From positions 310,001-374,000 of the forward strand of contig CATKHK010000006.1 in assembly GCA_949751835.1 (NCBI GenBank): a stretch of DNA of 64,000 nucleotides. The letters are read 5' to 3'. This document shows, in pieces, positions 19,068-29,175 of the stretch (its first letter is position 1; every line of letters starts with the position of its first letter). The DNA is from Blepharisma japonicum. Its lineage: Eukaryota; Ciliophora; Heterotrichea; Heterotrichida; Blepharismidae. A model generated the notes under the pieces. The model saw nothing but the letters and a program-made list of their open reading frames with translations. It was not told the origin of the DNA and ran no database searches. A program made the translations under genes and the position numbers.

Positions 19068-21749
19068 ATGGATTCTGTTAATACTAAATTTCCATATTCT
19101 GACGAAGAATCGATAGCCCAAGAAATCTCTGTAGTCGAAGAAACTCACTCCAATCATCAAAAATCAAAATCTTGTATATCAAGATCGACAGTAAAAAATC
19201 GTACTGCAATAATTGATGAAAGAGTGGGCAGTTATCTATCAATAGATGCTCCTAATGCAGTTATAGAAGAGATTCCTATGTCTGACCAAGAAAAGGCTGT
19301 TGCATATTCAGCCATAAATAAAAACTTTTTATTCAGAAATTTACCTGAAGAAAGCTACAATTTATTTTTTTCACAAATGAAAAAATATTCATTAGATGCT
19401 TTAGAAATAGTTTTTGAGCAAAACCATCCAGGCAGAAATTTCTTTATTATAACATCAGGAAGGCTAGAAGTTTTAAGCAACCAAAAGCAAGTAAATATTT
19501 TAACTGTAGGAGATAGCTTTGGAGAATTAGCATTGCTTCATGATTCTTTACGCTCTGCTAGTGTAAAAACTCTAGAAAGAGTTACCATGTGAAGTCTAGA
19601 GCGGAACATTTTTAGGAAAATGGTTAAAATCATAAATGACCAAAATTATGAAGAAAATTTACTATTTATTGAGAATGTCCCTATTTTCCAAACCTTGACA
19701 AAGCTACAAATTGAAGCTTTAGCCTGCTCACTCTCATCAATGACTTTTAAAGCTGGTGAAAAAATTGTTAATGAAGGCGACTTAGGAGACTTATTCTATA
19801 TAATAAAAGATGGGAGTGTTTCTTGCTTACAACAAGGAAAGGAGTTAAAAATTATGACAAAAGGCGAATTTTTTGGAGAGCAAGCATTAATTTATAATAA
19901 TGAAAGAACTGCGAGTGTCATTGCTATAAACAATGTAAAATGTGTTGGAATTGGAAGAGAAAAACTATCAAAAGTTCTTGGGAATCACTTAGAACATATA
20001 ATTTACCAAAACTCCATAATGATCGCACTAGAGCACAGTAGCATTCTAAGACTACTGAAAAAAGATCAGATATTAAAAATTGCAGATACTGTTCATGTTT
20101 CTAAATGCTTACCAGGAGAAATAATAATTCCCAAAAACACGAAGAAAGGGCTCATCATTTTGATAGTCCTGAATGGCTCCTTAATTGATGAAAACGGATC
20201 TATCATTGGGAAAAAATTTTGCATTATAGGGGAGAGAGAAATAAGACTTCCAGAGCAAGAAAATTTTAATGAAGATATTATTTCTTCTAATGATTTAATA
20301 ATAGGCACTATTTCCAAGCAAGAGTTTGAAGATTGCATTGGTGGCCCATTGGATCAAGTATTAATAATGAATGAAGCAACTTCATGCCTTAAGAGAGTTA
20401 ATATATTCAGATGTCTGTCTGATGACAAACTCCAATTGCTTGTTAGAGAGTTAACTGTTCGAGAATATTTTCACCAAGAAATCATAGTTGAGCAAAATAG
20501 CCCAGGGAACTTAATTTTTATAATAAGATCAGGAACAGTAGATATCTTTAAAAATGGAATAAAAGCAAGATCAATCACTATTTATGATTATTTTGGTGAA
20601 AGAAGTATTCTATTTGACGAAGTAAGGACTGCAACTGTGATTGCAAATGGACTAGTTTCATGCTGAGTTTTATCAAAAGCAAGCTTTCTTAACGTAATTG
20701 ATATGATAATACAAGAGCAGATGGTAAAGCGAATTGAGCTTCAAGATACTAATATTTCATTATCAGAGCTGACAATAGTAAAATTGCTTGGCAGAGGGAG
20801 ATTTGGGATTGCGCATCTTGTGGTTCATAAAGAAAACAAACGATTATTTATGCTAAAAAGCATTAATAGAAAAAAAATCGAGGAATACCATATACATGAG
20901 AACTTGATATTAGAAAGAAATATTTTACTACAAATGGACCATCCAAATGTTATAAAGCTAGTCAAAACCTTTAAAGATGCTAAAAGGATTTACTTCCTGA
21001 TGGAATATGTCAGAGGAATGGATCTCTTCGATGTGATCAGAAGGATGAATGAAGTAACAGAACCAAACTCTCAATTTTTTGTTGCTTCTTTATTGATAAT
21101 TTTAGAATATATTCATGAAAGAAGTATTGTCTATCGAGATTTAAGACCAGAAAATATTACAATTGATGAAGATGGATATATGAAGTTAACAAATTTCGGT
21201 CTAGCGAAGATTATAAATGGGAGAACTTATTCAATTGTAGGCGCTCCTCACTATATTGCTCCAGAAGTGATTGTGGGGAAAGGCTATTCTTATGCTGTAG
21301 ATATATGAAGTTTAGGGATTATTTTATATGAACTAATATGTGGAGGAGTTCCATTCGGCGACAGCGAAGACGATCCTTATTGTATCTACGAAGCAGTTTT
21401 ACAAAGAAATCTGACTTTTCCGAATTTCATAAGAAACCGCACAACTGAAAAGGCTGTGATCACTCAGTTGCTATCTGAAGACCCCCATGCTAGAACTGGA
21501 GGAAGCATAGAAAAGCTGAAGCAGCATTCTTGGTTTAATAATTTTTCATGGGACGATTTAATAAACCGCAAACTTGAAGCACCATTCAAACCAAAAGTTC
21601 TAGACCTTTCTCGAGAAATAAATAAATCTCTATTAAGAAATTCAGAAATTGACAATATCATTACTATTGAAGAAGAAAAAGCAAGACCAACAAAACTAAA
21701 ATGCAGGAAAAAGAACGAAGTTTCAGTAGATTGGGATGAAGAATTCTAA
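19068..21749 (+). CDS. cGMP-dependent-type protein kinase (PKG-like), probable pseudokinase
   Basis: One 893-residue frame, with TGA as Trp at 19590 (TMWSLERNIFRK), 20664 and 21306 (DIWSLG). Four cyclic-nucleotide-binding domains precede an AGC-type kinase domain. Phosphate-binding cassettes are intact in CNB1 (FGELALL..SLRSAS), CNB2 (FGEQALI..NERTAS) and CNB4 (FGERSIL..EVRTAT); CNB3 lacks one. Four CNBs with a degenerate third is the layout of alveolate PKG. In the kinase domain the Gly loop GRGRFG, K597 (FMLKSI), catalytic D691 and the APE motif are kept. However, HRDLKPEN reads YRDLRPEN and DFG reads NFG (N709). Loss of the Mg-binding Asp suggests weak or no catalysis, so it may be a cGMP-responsive scaffold. 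Its stop is 14 bases from the convergent kinesin stop. Confidence 0.9.
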
Positions 21750-21763
21750 TTATAAATAATTCA

Positions 21764-24700
21764 TTAAAAGATTAAGCAGGCGCAGGACCCTCGCTTCGCA
21801 ACTGGAACCTGGTTATTAGTTTTTTTCTCTCTTTCTTCGAGCTCTCTTAGCCTGATTGCATATTCTTGTTCTCTTTTGATATTTTCTGCTTTAAGCTTTT
21901 GGATTTGGAGCTCTTTTTGTTCAAGGGCAGTTTTAAGTGCTTCAGGATTTTCACTTGGAATTATAGTTTTGCTGCTATTATAAATTTCAGAATATCCTGG
22001 ATGATCATTTTCTAATATTTCAGGTTCCTCATCAAACTCTTTAATTCTTGCTGATTTGATTGGGTTTGACGCCTGCCCATATTTTTCTTTCAGTTTATTA
22101 AGCTCTCTCTGTTTGGTTTCTTCAGTAATATCTCCATACACACTAATAGCAAGTGCATGATGCAAAAAATCGTCAGCTACCTCAGGGGTGATTTCAATAT
22201 TATGGTCTCTTATATAGTTAAATTTCGGGTTTACTGTTGTCTGCATACATTTTTGTGTCATATATTCCTCTTCAGAAACAACAGCAAATTTATATTTACA
22301 ATAGCAATTCGTGCTGAAATTCTCAGGAATATCTGCAGCTTCTCCAATGGTTACCTTCAAGTTCAAGTTTTTGCCTAAAACTTCTTTTAAATTGTCAAAT
22401 TCTTCCATTGCAATTCCATCAATTTTTGGAGTAATAGCAACCTTTAGCGTTCCTTTTTTACCCCCTCTGTCGTCAATGATAGGTGCCTTATCCTCATCGA
22501 CTGCTATTAGATAATAAATACTGTCAAGGTAAATATAAGAATTTCCTATAAGTTTATATGTATCCCCTAAAGAGTCTACTTTGTCAAAGAATGGGTCATA
22601 ACCAATATCCACATCATTTATATCCCCTCCATATTCTAGTTGGTTAGAAATTTCTTGCATGTCAATAAGCCTTGCTTCAAGCTTGTCTAGTGGCCAATGA
22701 ATTTGAAAATCATCAGAGATGTCAGGGATAAGAACTTTTACACGAACTTGAGTTTGCTGCATACCAGTTCCTGGACGTCCACTATTTAAAGAGTTATCTC
22801 TATACAGTTCAGGCTGAAAAATTGTGCTTTTTCCTAGCAAGACAGCACGCTCATTAGCTTCATTGATTTGGGTAATAGCTTGAGTTAACACTTTTTTCAG
22901 TCTTTCCATTGCGAGTCTATTTTCCTCATGCTGTTTTAGCATAATTTCTTTTTTCCTCATTTCCTCTTCCATTGCTCTTTGTTTTGCTTTTAACTCCTGC
23001 TCTTTTTCAAACAAAGCTTTCTGTGTAGCAGCGTCTTCATTTTTCTTCCCTTTCAGCATTTTTTCAAGCTGGGCCTTTTCATCTTCCATTTTTTTCCTTG
23101 CTTCTTCCCACTCAGCTTCTAATTTTCTCCTCATTTCTTCTTCTTTTGCCTTCATTTCTTCATTATTTGCACCAATAAGCCCATTAACTTGATCTTGGCT
23201 TGCTTCATTTACAGCTTTTTCCCAGTCAAAAGGAGCTCCTCCAAGTTCATCAGGGTCTATGAATAGAAAATAATTATGGTTCCCAAAGCGAATTCTGTCG
23301 TGGTGCTGCAATGTGATTTCTTGTGTAAGGAGTTTTCCATTAACAAGAGTCTTTAATGAAGAATCTGTGGATGGTCTTAACTTTATTTCATCAGTGTATG
23401 TGACTGTACAATGGTTAATACCGATTCCTAGCCCTTCAATTGTTATATTAGGCGGACTTTGAGGATTTTTTTTACCTATCACATTTGTCCCTTTTTTAAA
23501 AGCATGCTTAATATAACCAGAAAGCAAAGGGTCCTCGTTTAAATTTGACAGATGTGGGGTTGTTATTTTTTCTTCAATAAATGCGACATTGTTAACTACT
23601 TCTCTAGCCCGCTGTTCACGCGTTTTTTCTGCTTCTTCTTTTGCTTTTCGAAGTTCTTCTATTTGTCGTTCATATTCTTCTCTCATTTGGTCACTCATTC
23701 CTCCTCCAGCGCCTCCGCCCCCTCCTCTACCTTCCACTAACGCTTTTAGCCTTTCATTTTCCTCTTTAAGCTCTCTTATAAGTTTTTCTTGTGGAGTTTC
23801 ATTAACTACAGCTTGGTTCTTGATAGATTTGACAGCGTCTGCATATCTGAGAGTACTGATGGTTTCATCATAGTTAAATGTAGCAGGAGAAATAGCAGCA
23901 ATCATAGTAGTCATGCTATTCCCTCCTAACGCGTTTTGCAAGATTCTGGTAAGTTTGCTTTCTCTATATGGGATTACTTCGCCTTTTGCGAGCTGTCCTG
24001 ATGATCGTTTGGCGAGTGCTGTTATGACTTTTCCTAAAGAAGAAAGAGACTTATTGATATTGCTACCTTCTTGAAGTCTATCACCAGTGGCGCCAGTTTT
24101 TGCAGCTCTTTCAGAGCCTGCAAGATCTACCAAGTTTATATTGCTTTGCTTTCTATTTAAAGGCTTTCCCGTTGCTTCATCATAAAAAATCTGGGTAAAA
24201 GCTATTGTCAAAACGGTATGAGCTCGGGAACTAGTAGCATTCATTTGAGTAGCTGCTACTGTTCGGCTTTTATTCCCTCTATCAAGAACAGCTGAGATTT
24301 CTTCATAAGATGAACAAGGCTGCTCAATTAGTCCTTCAACAAAAACACCTTTTTTAGGATCTTCTCTGATTTTCAAACCTCCTTTTACTCTGTTTTGTGG
24401 AGGCTGTAATAAATCTTGCACCTGCTCATTATAAATTTCTAGCATGCTTGCAGAAACTTTGCATTCTATAAAAGGTGAGGCTCTTTGAGAGATTCTGATA
24501 AAGACTTCTTCACAAGCGATTGGAATAATCCCTTTATTGCTCCCATACCCGACCATCGAATAAGATTTCCCAGACCCTGTTTGTCCATAGGCAAATAAGC
24601 AGCAATGATACCCTTGCCATGCGTTATCTAATACACCGACGCCAATATCATTAAAAACTGTTTGTTGGTCTGCATATTGAGAGGAAGGAGAAGACTTTGT

Positions 24701-24907
24701 CAAGATTCCAGTTGTAGGATCTTCGCTAAAGCCATCATGAGACCAATATGAATAGTCATAATGAAATTCTTTTATTGTCCCATTTTCTTTGTTTCTTACT
24801 TTTGTCGTATTTCCTCTCATTTCAACACAGAGTTCTGCACCTTCTTCTTTTTCACGGCTGTTAAATGGACGCACACGAACTGCGACTTTAACTGAACAGT
24901 CTCCCAT
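21764..24907 (-). CDS. Kinesin-3 family motor with FHA domain and CaaX box
   Basis: 1047 residues, ATG to TAA. The N-terminal motor domain (about 1-370) has P-loop GQTGSGKS at about 108-115, switch I NATSSRAH and switch II VDLAGSERA. A neck and coiled coil follow, with a Gly-rich stretch near 390. An FHA domain at about 465-555 (GLGIGINHCTVTY, then HHDRIRFGNHNYFLF) marks the kinesin-3 (KIF1/Unc-104) class, plus-end microtubule motors for vesicles. A Lys/Glu-rich coiled coil and C2-like or DUF-type regions make up the C-terminal half. There is no PH domain. The protein ends SCACLIF, a CaaX motif (CLIF, final Phe favouring geranylgeranylation) with a second Cys two residues upstream, so lipid attachment to cargo membrane is plausible. 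Confidence 0.93.
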   Translation of the reverse strand: MGDCSVKVAVRVRPFNSREKEEGAELCVEMRGNTTKVRNKENGTIKEFHYDYSYWSHDGFSEDPTTGILTKSSPSSQYADQQTVFNDIGVGVLDNAWQGYHCCLFAYGQTGSGKSYSMVGYGSNKGIIPIACEEVFIRISQRASPFIECKVSASMLEIYNEQVQDLLQPPQNRVKGGLKIREDPKKGVFVEGLIEQPCSSYEEISAVLDRGNKSRTVAATQMNATSSRAHTVLTIAFTQIFYDEATGKPLNRKQSNINLVDLAGSERAAKTGATGDRLQEGSNINKSLSSLGKVITALAKRSSGQLAKGEVIPYRESKLTRILQNALGGNSMTTMIAAISPATFNYDETISTLRYADAVKSIKNQAVVNETPQEKLIRELKEENERLKALVEGRGGGGGAGGGMSDQMREEYERQIEELRKAKEEAEKTREQRAREVVNNVAFIEEKITTPHLSNLNEDPLLSGYIKHAFKKGTNVIGKKNPQSPPNITIEGLGIGINHCTVTYTDEIKLRPSTDSSLKTLVNGKLLTQEITLQHHDRIRFGNHNYFLFIDPDELGGAPFDWEKAVNEASQDQVNGLIGANNEEMKAKEEEMRRKLEAEWEEARKKMEDEKAQLEKMLKGKKNEDAATQKALFEKEQELKAKQRAMEEEMRKKEIMLKQHEENRLAMERLKKVLTQAITQINEANERAVLLGKSTIFQPELYRDNSLNSGRPGTGMQQTQVRVKVLIPDISDDFQIHWPLDKLEARLIDMQEISNQLEYGGDINDVDIGYDPFFDKVDSLGDTYKLIGNSYIYLDSIYYLIAVDEDKAPIIDDRGGKKGTLKVAITPKIDGIAMEEFDNLKEVLGKNLNLKVTIGEAADIPENFSTNCYCKYKFAVVSEEEYMTQKCMQTTVNPKFNYIRDHNIEITPEVADDFLHHALAISVYGDITEETKQRELNKLKEKYGQASNPIKSARIKEFDEEPEILENDHPGYSEIYNSSKTIIPSENPEALKTALEQKELQIQKLKAENIKREQEYAIRLRELEEREKKTNNQVPVAKRGSCACLIF

Positions 24908-25171
24908 ATTTTAATTATTGCTTATTTCTATGCAGATTATGAAAAATTATAGATAAGATTTTGATTTATTATTTTAAAATTTATTGCTAACTATTAAAAA
25001 AGCGAATTATTGTGAAACATGAAGAAAAAATCAACTTGTAACTTATTTGAAAATATGAATATATATGTGATATAATAAATCGAATGGTTTTTTAAAATCT
25101 TAAGAAATGATAAGGGGCCTTGATTATCAGCTTTGATTTATCCAGTGTTTTATGAAATCTACCATTTATAT

Positions 25172-25936
25172 ATGCTGATTAAACAATTTATTCCAAAGCT
25201 TGCAACATCAAATTTATTTCGAAGGTTTAATACAATTAATACATCAAAGGATCATTACAAAGTTCTTGGGCTTTCTGAGAAATCGACAGAGTCTGAAATA
25301 CGTCAAGCTTATTTAAATTTAGTTAAAAAGCATCATCCTGATTGCCCTACAGGCAGCACAGAAAAATTCAAAGAAATTAATGAAGCCTATGAAATTCTCA
25401 GTGACAAAACTCTCCGTTCTCAATATGACGTTTTGAAAAACATGAAAAATCAAACTAACTCTTCTTACACTTATCAAGATTATCAAAACAAAAATGATCG
25501 CGCTTATGAGTATTGAAAAGAGCAAGAGAAGAAAAATTTATATGAAGAGTGGGTAAAATATAATGAAAAAAGAACAAAGGCTAGAGAATATTATAGACAA
25601 AAAACCCAAGAAAGGCCAAAAGGTTCATGAAGAAAGAAAACAGAAGACTTTTGGGAGGCAGAATATGAAAGAGAAAAAAATTACAATGAGGATCTGAAAG
25701 ATAAAGAAGATGATAGGCCACATATGCTGTTAATTGATAGCCTGGCTGTGATTTATTTTGTTGCATTTTTTGGGTTGTTTTTCTATGCAATCTATATAGT
25801 TAGAAAAAAGCGCGATGAGCGTGATAGAGAAGCTCAAGCTTTATATGTTAATGAAATGTTAAGATATCGCCAAGAAATAGAAATGCTCAAAGAATACGAG
25901 CGAACCAGACATATTCCAGCCAAGCCTGGCTCTTAA
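25172..25936 (+). CDS. J-domain protein with C-terminal membrane segment
   Basis: 254 residues, with TGA as Trp at 25514 (EYWKEQ) and 25628 (GSWRKK). The J domain spans about residues 27-95: HYKVLGLSEKSTESEIRQAY, then KKHHPDCP with the HPD loop that stimulates Hsp70 ATPase, then FKEINEAYEILSD. The N-terminus before it is basic and hydroxylated (KQFIPKLATSNLFRRFNTIN), like a mitochondrial presequence. A charged linker leads to one membrane segment (LAVIYFVAFFGLFFYAIYIV) and a basic tail. This fits a membrane-anchored type III DnaJ of mitochondria or ER. The ATG at 25172 is chosen because the upstream extension starts only at a TTG. TAF11 follows 20 bases downstream on the same strand. Confidence 0.88.
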
Positions 25937-25956
25937 CTAAAAAATTATAATTTTAA

Positions 25957-26361
25957 ATGGATAAAAACTCAGAAGACCTCGATATAAGTGACAGAGAACT
26001 CTTAGAAGAAGATGATGACGCAAATCTTGACGAAGAACAAATCAGATTGCAATCAATTTTGGAAAGAGCTACAGAAGAGCAAAGGGACAGATATGAAGTC
26101 ATGCACGAGACTTATTTATGGAGTCCTACTATAAGCGCTTCTAATGAAAAGCTAGAAAGAATCGTCGCTGGGATTATTGGGGGGACTCCGCAAAAAGATA
26201 TTTTATCAGCTGTAGCGGCGGCTGCGAAAATTTATGTAGGAGAGTTGGTGGAAGAAGCGCTAGAAGTAGCGAAAATTAATGGGGATGTAGGCTGCTTAGC
26301 AACTAATCATGTGCAAGAGGCAAGGAGAAGACTGAAAAAGATATCGAAAAGAATTTTGTAA
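25957..26361 (+). CDS. TAF11: TFIID subunit TAF11
   Basis: 134 residues with an acidic N-terminus followed by a TAFII28-type histone fold. The match runs from ILERATEEQRDRYEVMHETY through KLERIVAGIIGGTP, AAAAKIYVGELVEEALEVAK and HVQEARRRLKKISK. In known TAF11 the same blocks read TEEQ..RYE, ..KVFVGE.VEEALDV and ..H..EA.RRLK. TAF11 pairs with TAF13 within TFIID to contact TBP and promoters in the nucleus. The length is shorter than in animals because the long N-terminal tail is missing, as is usual in protists. The 20-base gap after the J-protein stop shows how compact the genes are. Confidence 0.9.
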   Translation: MDKNSEDLDISDRELLEEDDDANLDEEQIRLQSILERATEEQRDRYEVMHETYLWSPTISASNEKLERIVAGIIGGTPQKDILSAVAAAAKIYVGELVEEALEVAKINGDVGCLATNHVQEARRRLKKISKRIL

Positions 26362-26462
26362 TGATACCACACATAAGATAAATAAATTTATATGGAAATA
26401 AGGCAAATTTGAATTTAAGCTGTTGAGTTATGATGAATAAAATTATTTAACTTATAAACAAA

Positions 26463-27371
26463 CTAGATTCTTACGACTTCCATAAGAAATGTAAATAATC
26501 CAATTCCCAACAAAAAAGAAAAATACTTTTTGTATTTGTGAGCAGGGTTTGAAAACTCGTCAACTATAATATCAGAGCATGATATATAGAGAAAAGTCCC
26601 AGTGCATAGCCCTAGAAATATTGCATCTAATAATGGCAGCTCCATGCTTGACATTCCTATTCCTGCTGCAATTCCAATAGGTTCTGATACCACAAATGAA
26701 ATCATTAGTGGTAAGCTTTGTGCCTTGGGAAGATCTTTTATGTTAATCCCTAACGCAAAAGCCGCGAAAAAATGATGCAACAACACTGCTAGCGCAATGT
26801 TGAAAAAATGTGCTTCTGTCTTTTGCAATCCAATTGCAATGCCTTCTAATAAATTATGCATAGTTAGTGCTACAGCCATAACTAACCCTGATATTAAATC
26901 TTGTGAAAAAATATTTTCAGCGTCTAATTCGTCTTTCTCAAGTAATGGAGAAAAACTATTTTTTAAAAATTCTGGTGAAATAGAGTCTGTGTATGAGGTT
27001 TTTCTACTTTGATTTTTGAACGAAGTAACATTATCGTCAACTTCATTACTGTGAATGTCAATTATGTGATGGCTTTTTGAGGCAAATCCTATTTTCTCAA
27101 TATACAAAATCAAAGAATAACCACAGAGGACCAAAATATTTGCTAAATTATTGGTCGACCCCATGACTTCATGAGCTCGTCTTGTTGCTTCTGGAAGTAA
27201 ATCTACAAGGGCAACTGACAGAAAAATTCCGCCAGAAAAGCAGGTTCCAAGGTTGGCTCACACAAGACCTTTGCGGAACATTTTTGAGTAAAGTGGTAAA
27301 ATCCCTACTGCCAATGCTAAAAGTCCGATCATCAGTAGATATAAGACTTTCATAATAAGCAAATCATCCAT
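26463..27371 (-). CDS. ZIP-family metal transporter 1
   Basis: 302 residues, ATG 27369-27371 to TAG, with TGA as Trp in GLVWANLG (27250 region). ZIP (SLC39) transporters carry Zn or Fe into the cytosol through eight membrane helices. The signature helices are TMHNLLEGIAIGLQ (TM4, HN..EG) and LLHHFFAAFALGINI (TM5), which fit the ZIP-II branch of ZIP1-3-like proteins. Between TM3 and TM4 lies a variable loop with few His (KSHHIIDIHS) and many acidic residues. It is one of three paralogues within 6.3 kb. The orientation is shared with the second copy. Confidence 0.93.
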
Positions 27372-28124
27372 TATATTTTTATTATAAAATCTATTTAACT
27401 GAATAATTTATAGTTAAAAGAAAGAATTTAAAATTTCCCTATATCATTAATAAGAATAGTTCGCTTTTTATTAATATTTGCATGATTTTTTGTTTAAAAA
27501 TTTGGTAAATGTATTTGCTTATTGGATAAAAGTAAAGGAGAGTAAGTGGTGATAAAATGAATCCACCTTGCGAATTTAAAGAAAACTTCAAAATAAAATA
27601 TAAACGTAAAAATGAGCTTTAATATCATAAATATAAGAAGGTGTTCGCTTCTTCAGAAATCTTTATAATTAAATTAAACTTACAGAAGAAATCTGAGAAA
27701 TGAGCAGCTAGCCTATTGAGAGAATATAGTTGAGATAAGCCAGATAAATCTCTAACTCATTTTGCGCTCAATTTGATTTTTAAATTAGATCAACAGCTAT
27801 TTTGCCATGATAAATGAAGTTTGAAGCATTTAGAATATATAAACGCCATCAAAAGTCTAATAAAATAAGTAAATGTTTTGAAATGCCTCACTAATAGCTT
27901 TTAATCCAGAATAAATAAATTTAAACTTATCTTGGCTTTAAAATTTACTTGACTGGCAGTTTTACTTAGAATTAGATCTTTTCAAACTCTTTTGTAAAGC
28001 ATTCTCAAGTTTCTCGATTCAAAATCGCTAGATTAATTCATTTCCATCTTATATTTTACCATTTTAAATAGTTACAAATTACTACAGATACACTCAGAAT
28101 TTGCAATTAAATCCAGTATTAATT
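27372..28124. other. Intergenic between ZIP genes
   Basis: About 750 AT-rich bases with no gene, repeat or RNA that I recognise. The next minus-strand ZIP gene ends at 28125. Confidence 0.55.
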
Positions 28125-29033
28125 TTATTCATGAAAAATTGTGATCAAAGATACAAATACAACTACTCCTAGAAGATAAGAAAAATACTTTTGGTACTTA
28201 TAAATTGAATGAGAAAATTCTTCAACTATAATTTCTGAGCATGATATATACAAAAATGTTCCTGTGCACAGGCTCAAAAATATAGCGCTTAGAATAGGAA
28301 CATCAACACTTGACATTCCTATCCCAATAGCTACTCCTATAGGCTCAGATAGCACAAAAATAGATAGCAATGGCAAGCTTTCCTTTTTGTCTAGATCCTT
28401 TATATTTATTCCAAGTGCAAAAGCTGCAAAAAAGTGGTGAAACATAACAGCTGTAACTATATTAATGAACCCTGCTTCATCACTTTGTAAGCCTACTGCA
28501 ATTCCCTCTAATAAATTGTGTACAGATAATGCGATAGCCAAAATAATTCCGGAAATCGTATTAGATGATTCCACGATGTCAGGACTTTCTGGCTCATCAT
28601 CAATCAAATTATCCTTGATATCTTCAAAAGTAATAGAAATTGAGTTTATCTCTAGTTTCTTTTGTGGAATTGCCATAGATATCGCAGATTCTTTTTTCAT
28701 ATGAGCAGTGCTATGATGGTGATGGCGATGATGATGCTCAGAGCTAAAAGCCAATTTCTCTATAAAAAGGATCAAAGAATAGCCTGTAAGTACTAGCACA
28801 CTTGCTAAAGGAAAGCGGGAACCTATGGCCTCTTCAGATTTTTTAGTTGCTTCTGGCAGAAGATCTGCAATGGCAACTGATAAAAATATGCCTCCTGAAA
28901 AGCAGGACCCTAAATAAGCTCATTTTAATCCTTTGTGAAAAAACCGAGAATAGATCGGTAAAATTCCGAATATCAGACCTCCAAAACAAATAATGAATAA
29001 GAAAATTATTTTCATCATAAGTAGCTCGTCCAT
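28125..29033 (-). CDS. ZIP-family metal transporter 2, His-rich loop
   Basis: 302 residues, ATG 29031-29033 to TAA, with TGA as Trp in GLKWAYLG. It has the same eight-helix plan as the upstream paralogue: SVHNLLEGIAVGLQ in TM4 and MFHHFFAAFALGINI in TM5. The cytosolic loop after TM3 carries a dense His cluster (EHHHRHHHHSTAH), a probable metal sensor or buffer that the first paralogue lacks. This suggests divergence in metal handling or regulation. It is a tandem neighbour on the same strand. Confidence 0.93.
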
Positions 29034-29175
29034 TATTCCTATTTTTACTCCTTTTAAAATAAAATTCTTTTAATTGTTATTAAAATATTTATCAGGCATA
29101 ATTTAAAGATTTTTAATTAAAAAACAAAGAAGAAGACTGCGATTAAAATAATCAGTTTTAAATGATAATTATAGC

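Noticed and set aside
19590-21308. In-frame TGA codons that could be read as three separate short genes or frameshifts
   Set aside because: The frame continues through each TGA and the TGA falls on conserved Trp; reassignment explains all cases at once.
22157-23873. Plus-strand open frames within the kinesin gene
   Set aside because: They are antisense of the coiled-coil and Gly-rich parts and show no conserved motifs.
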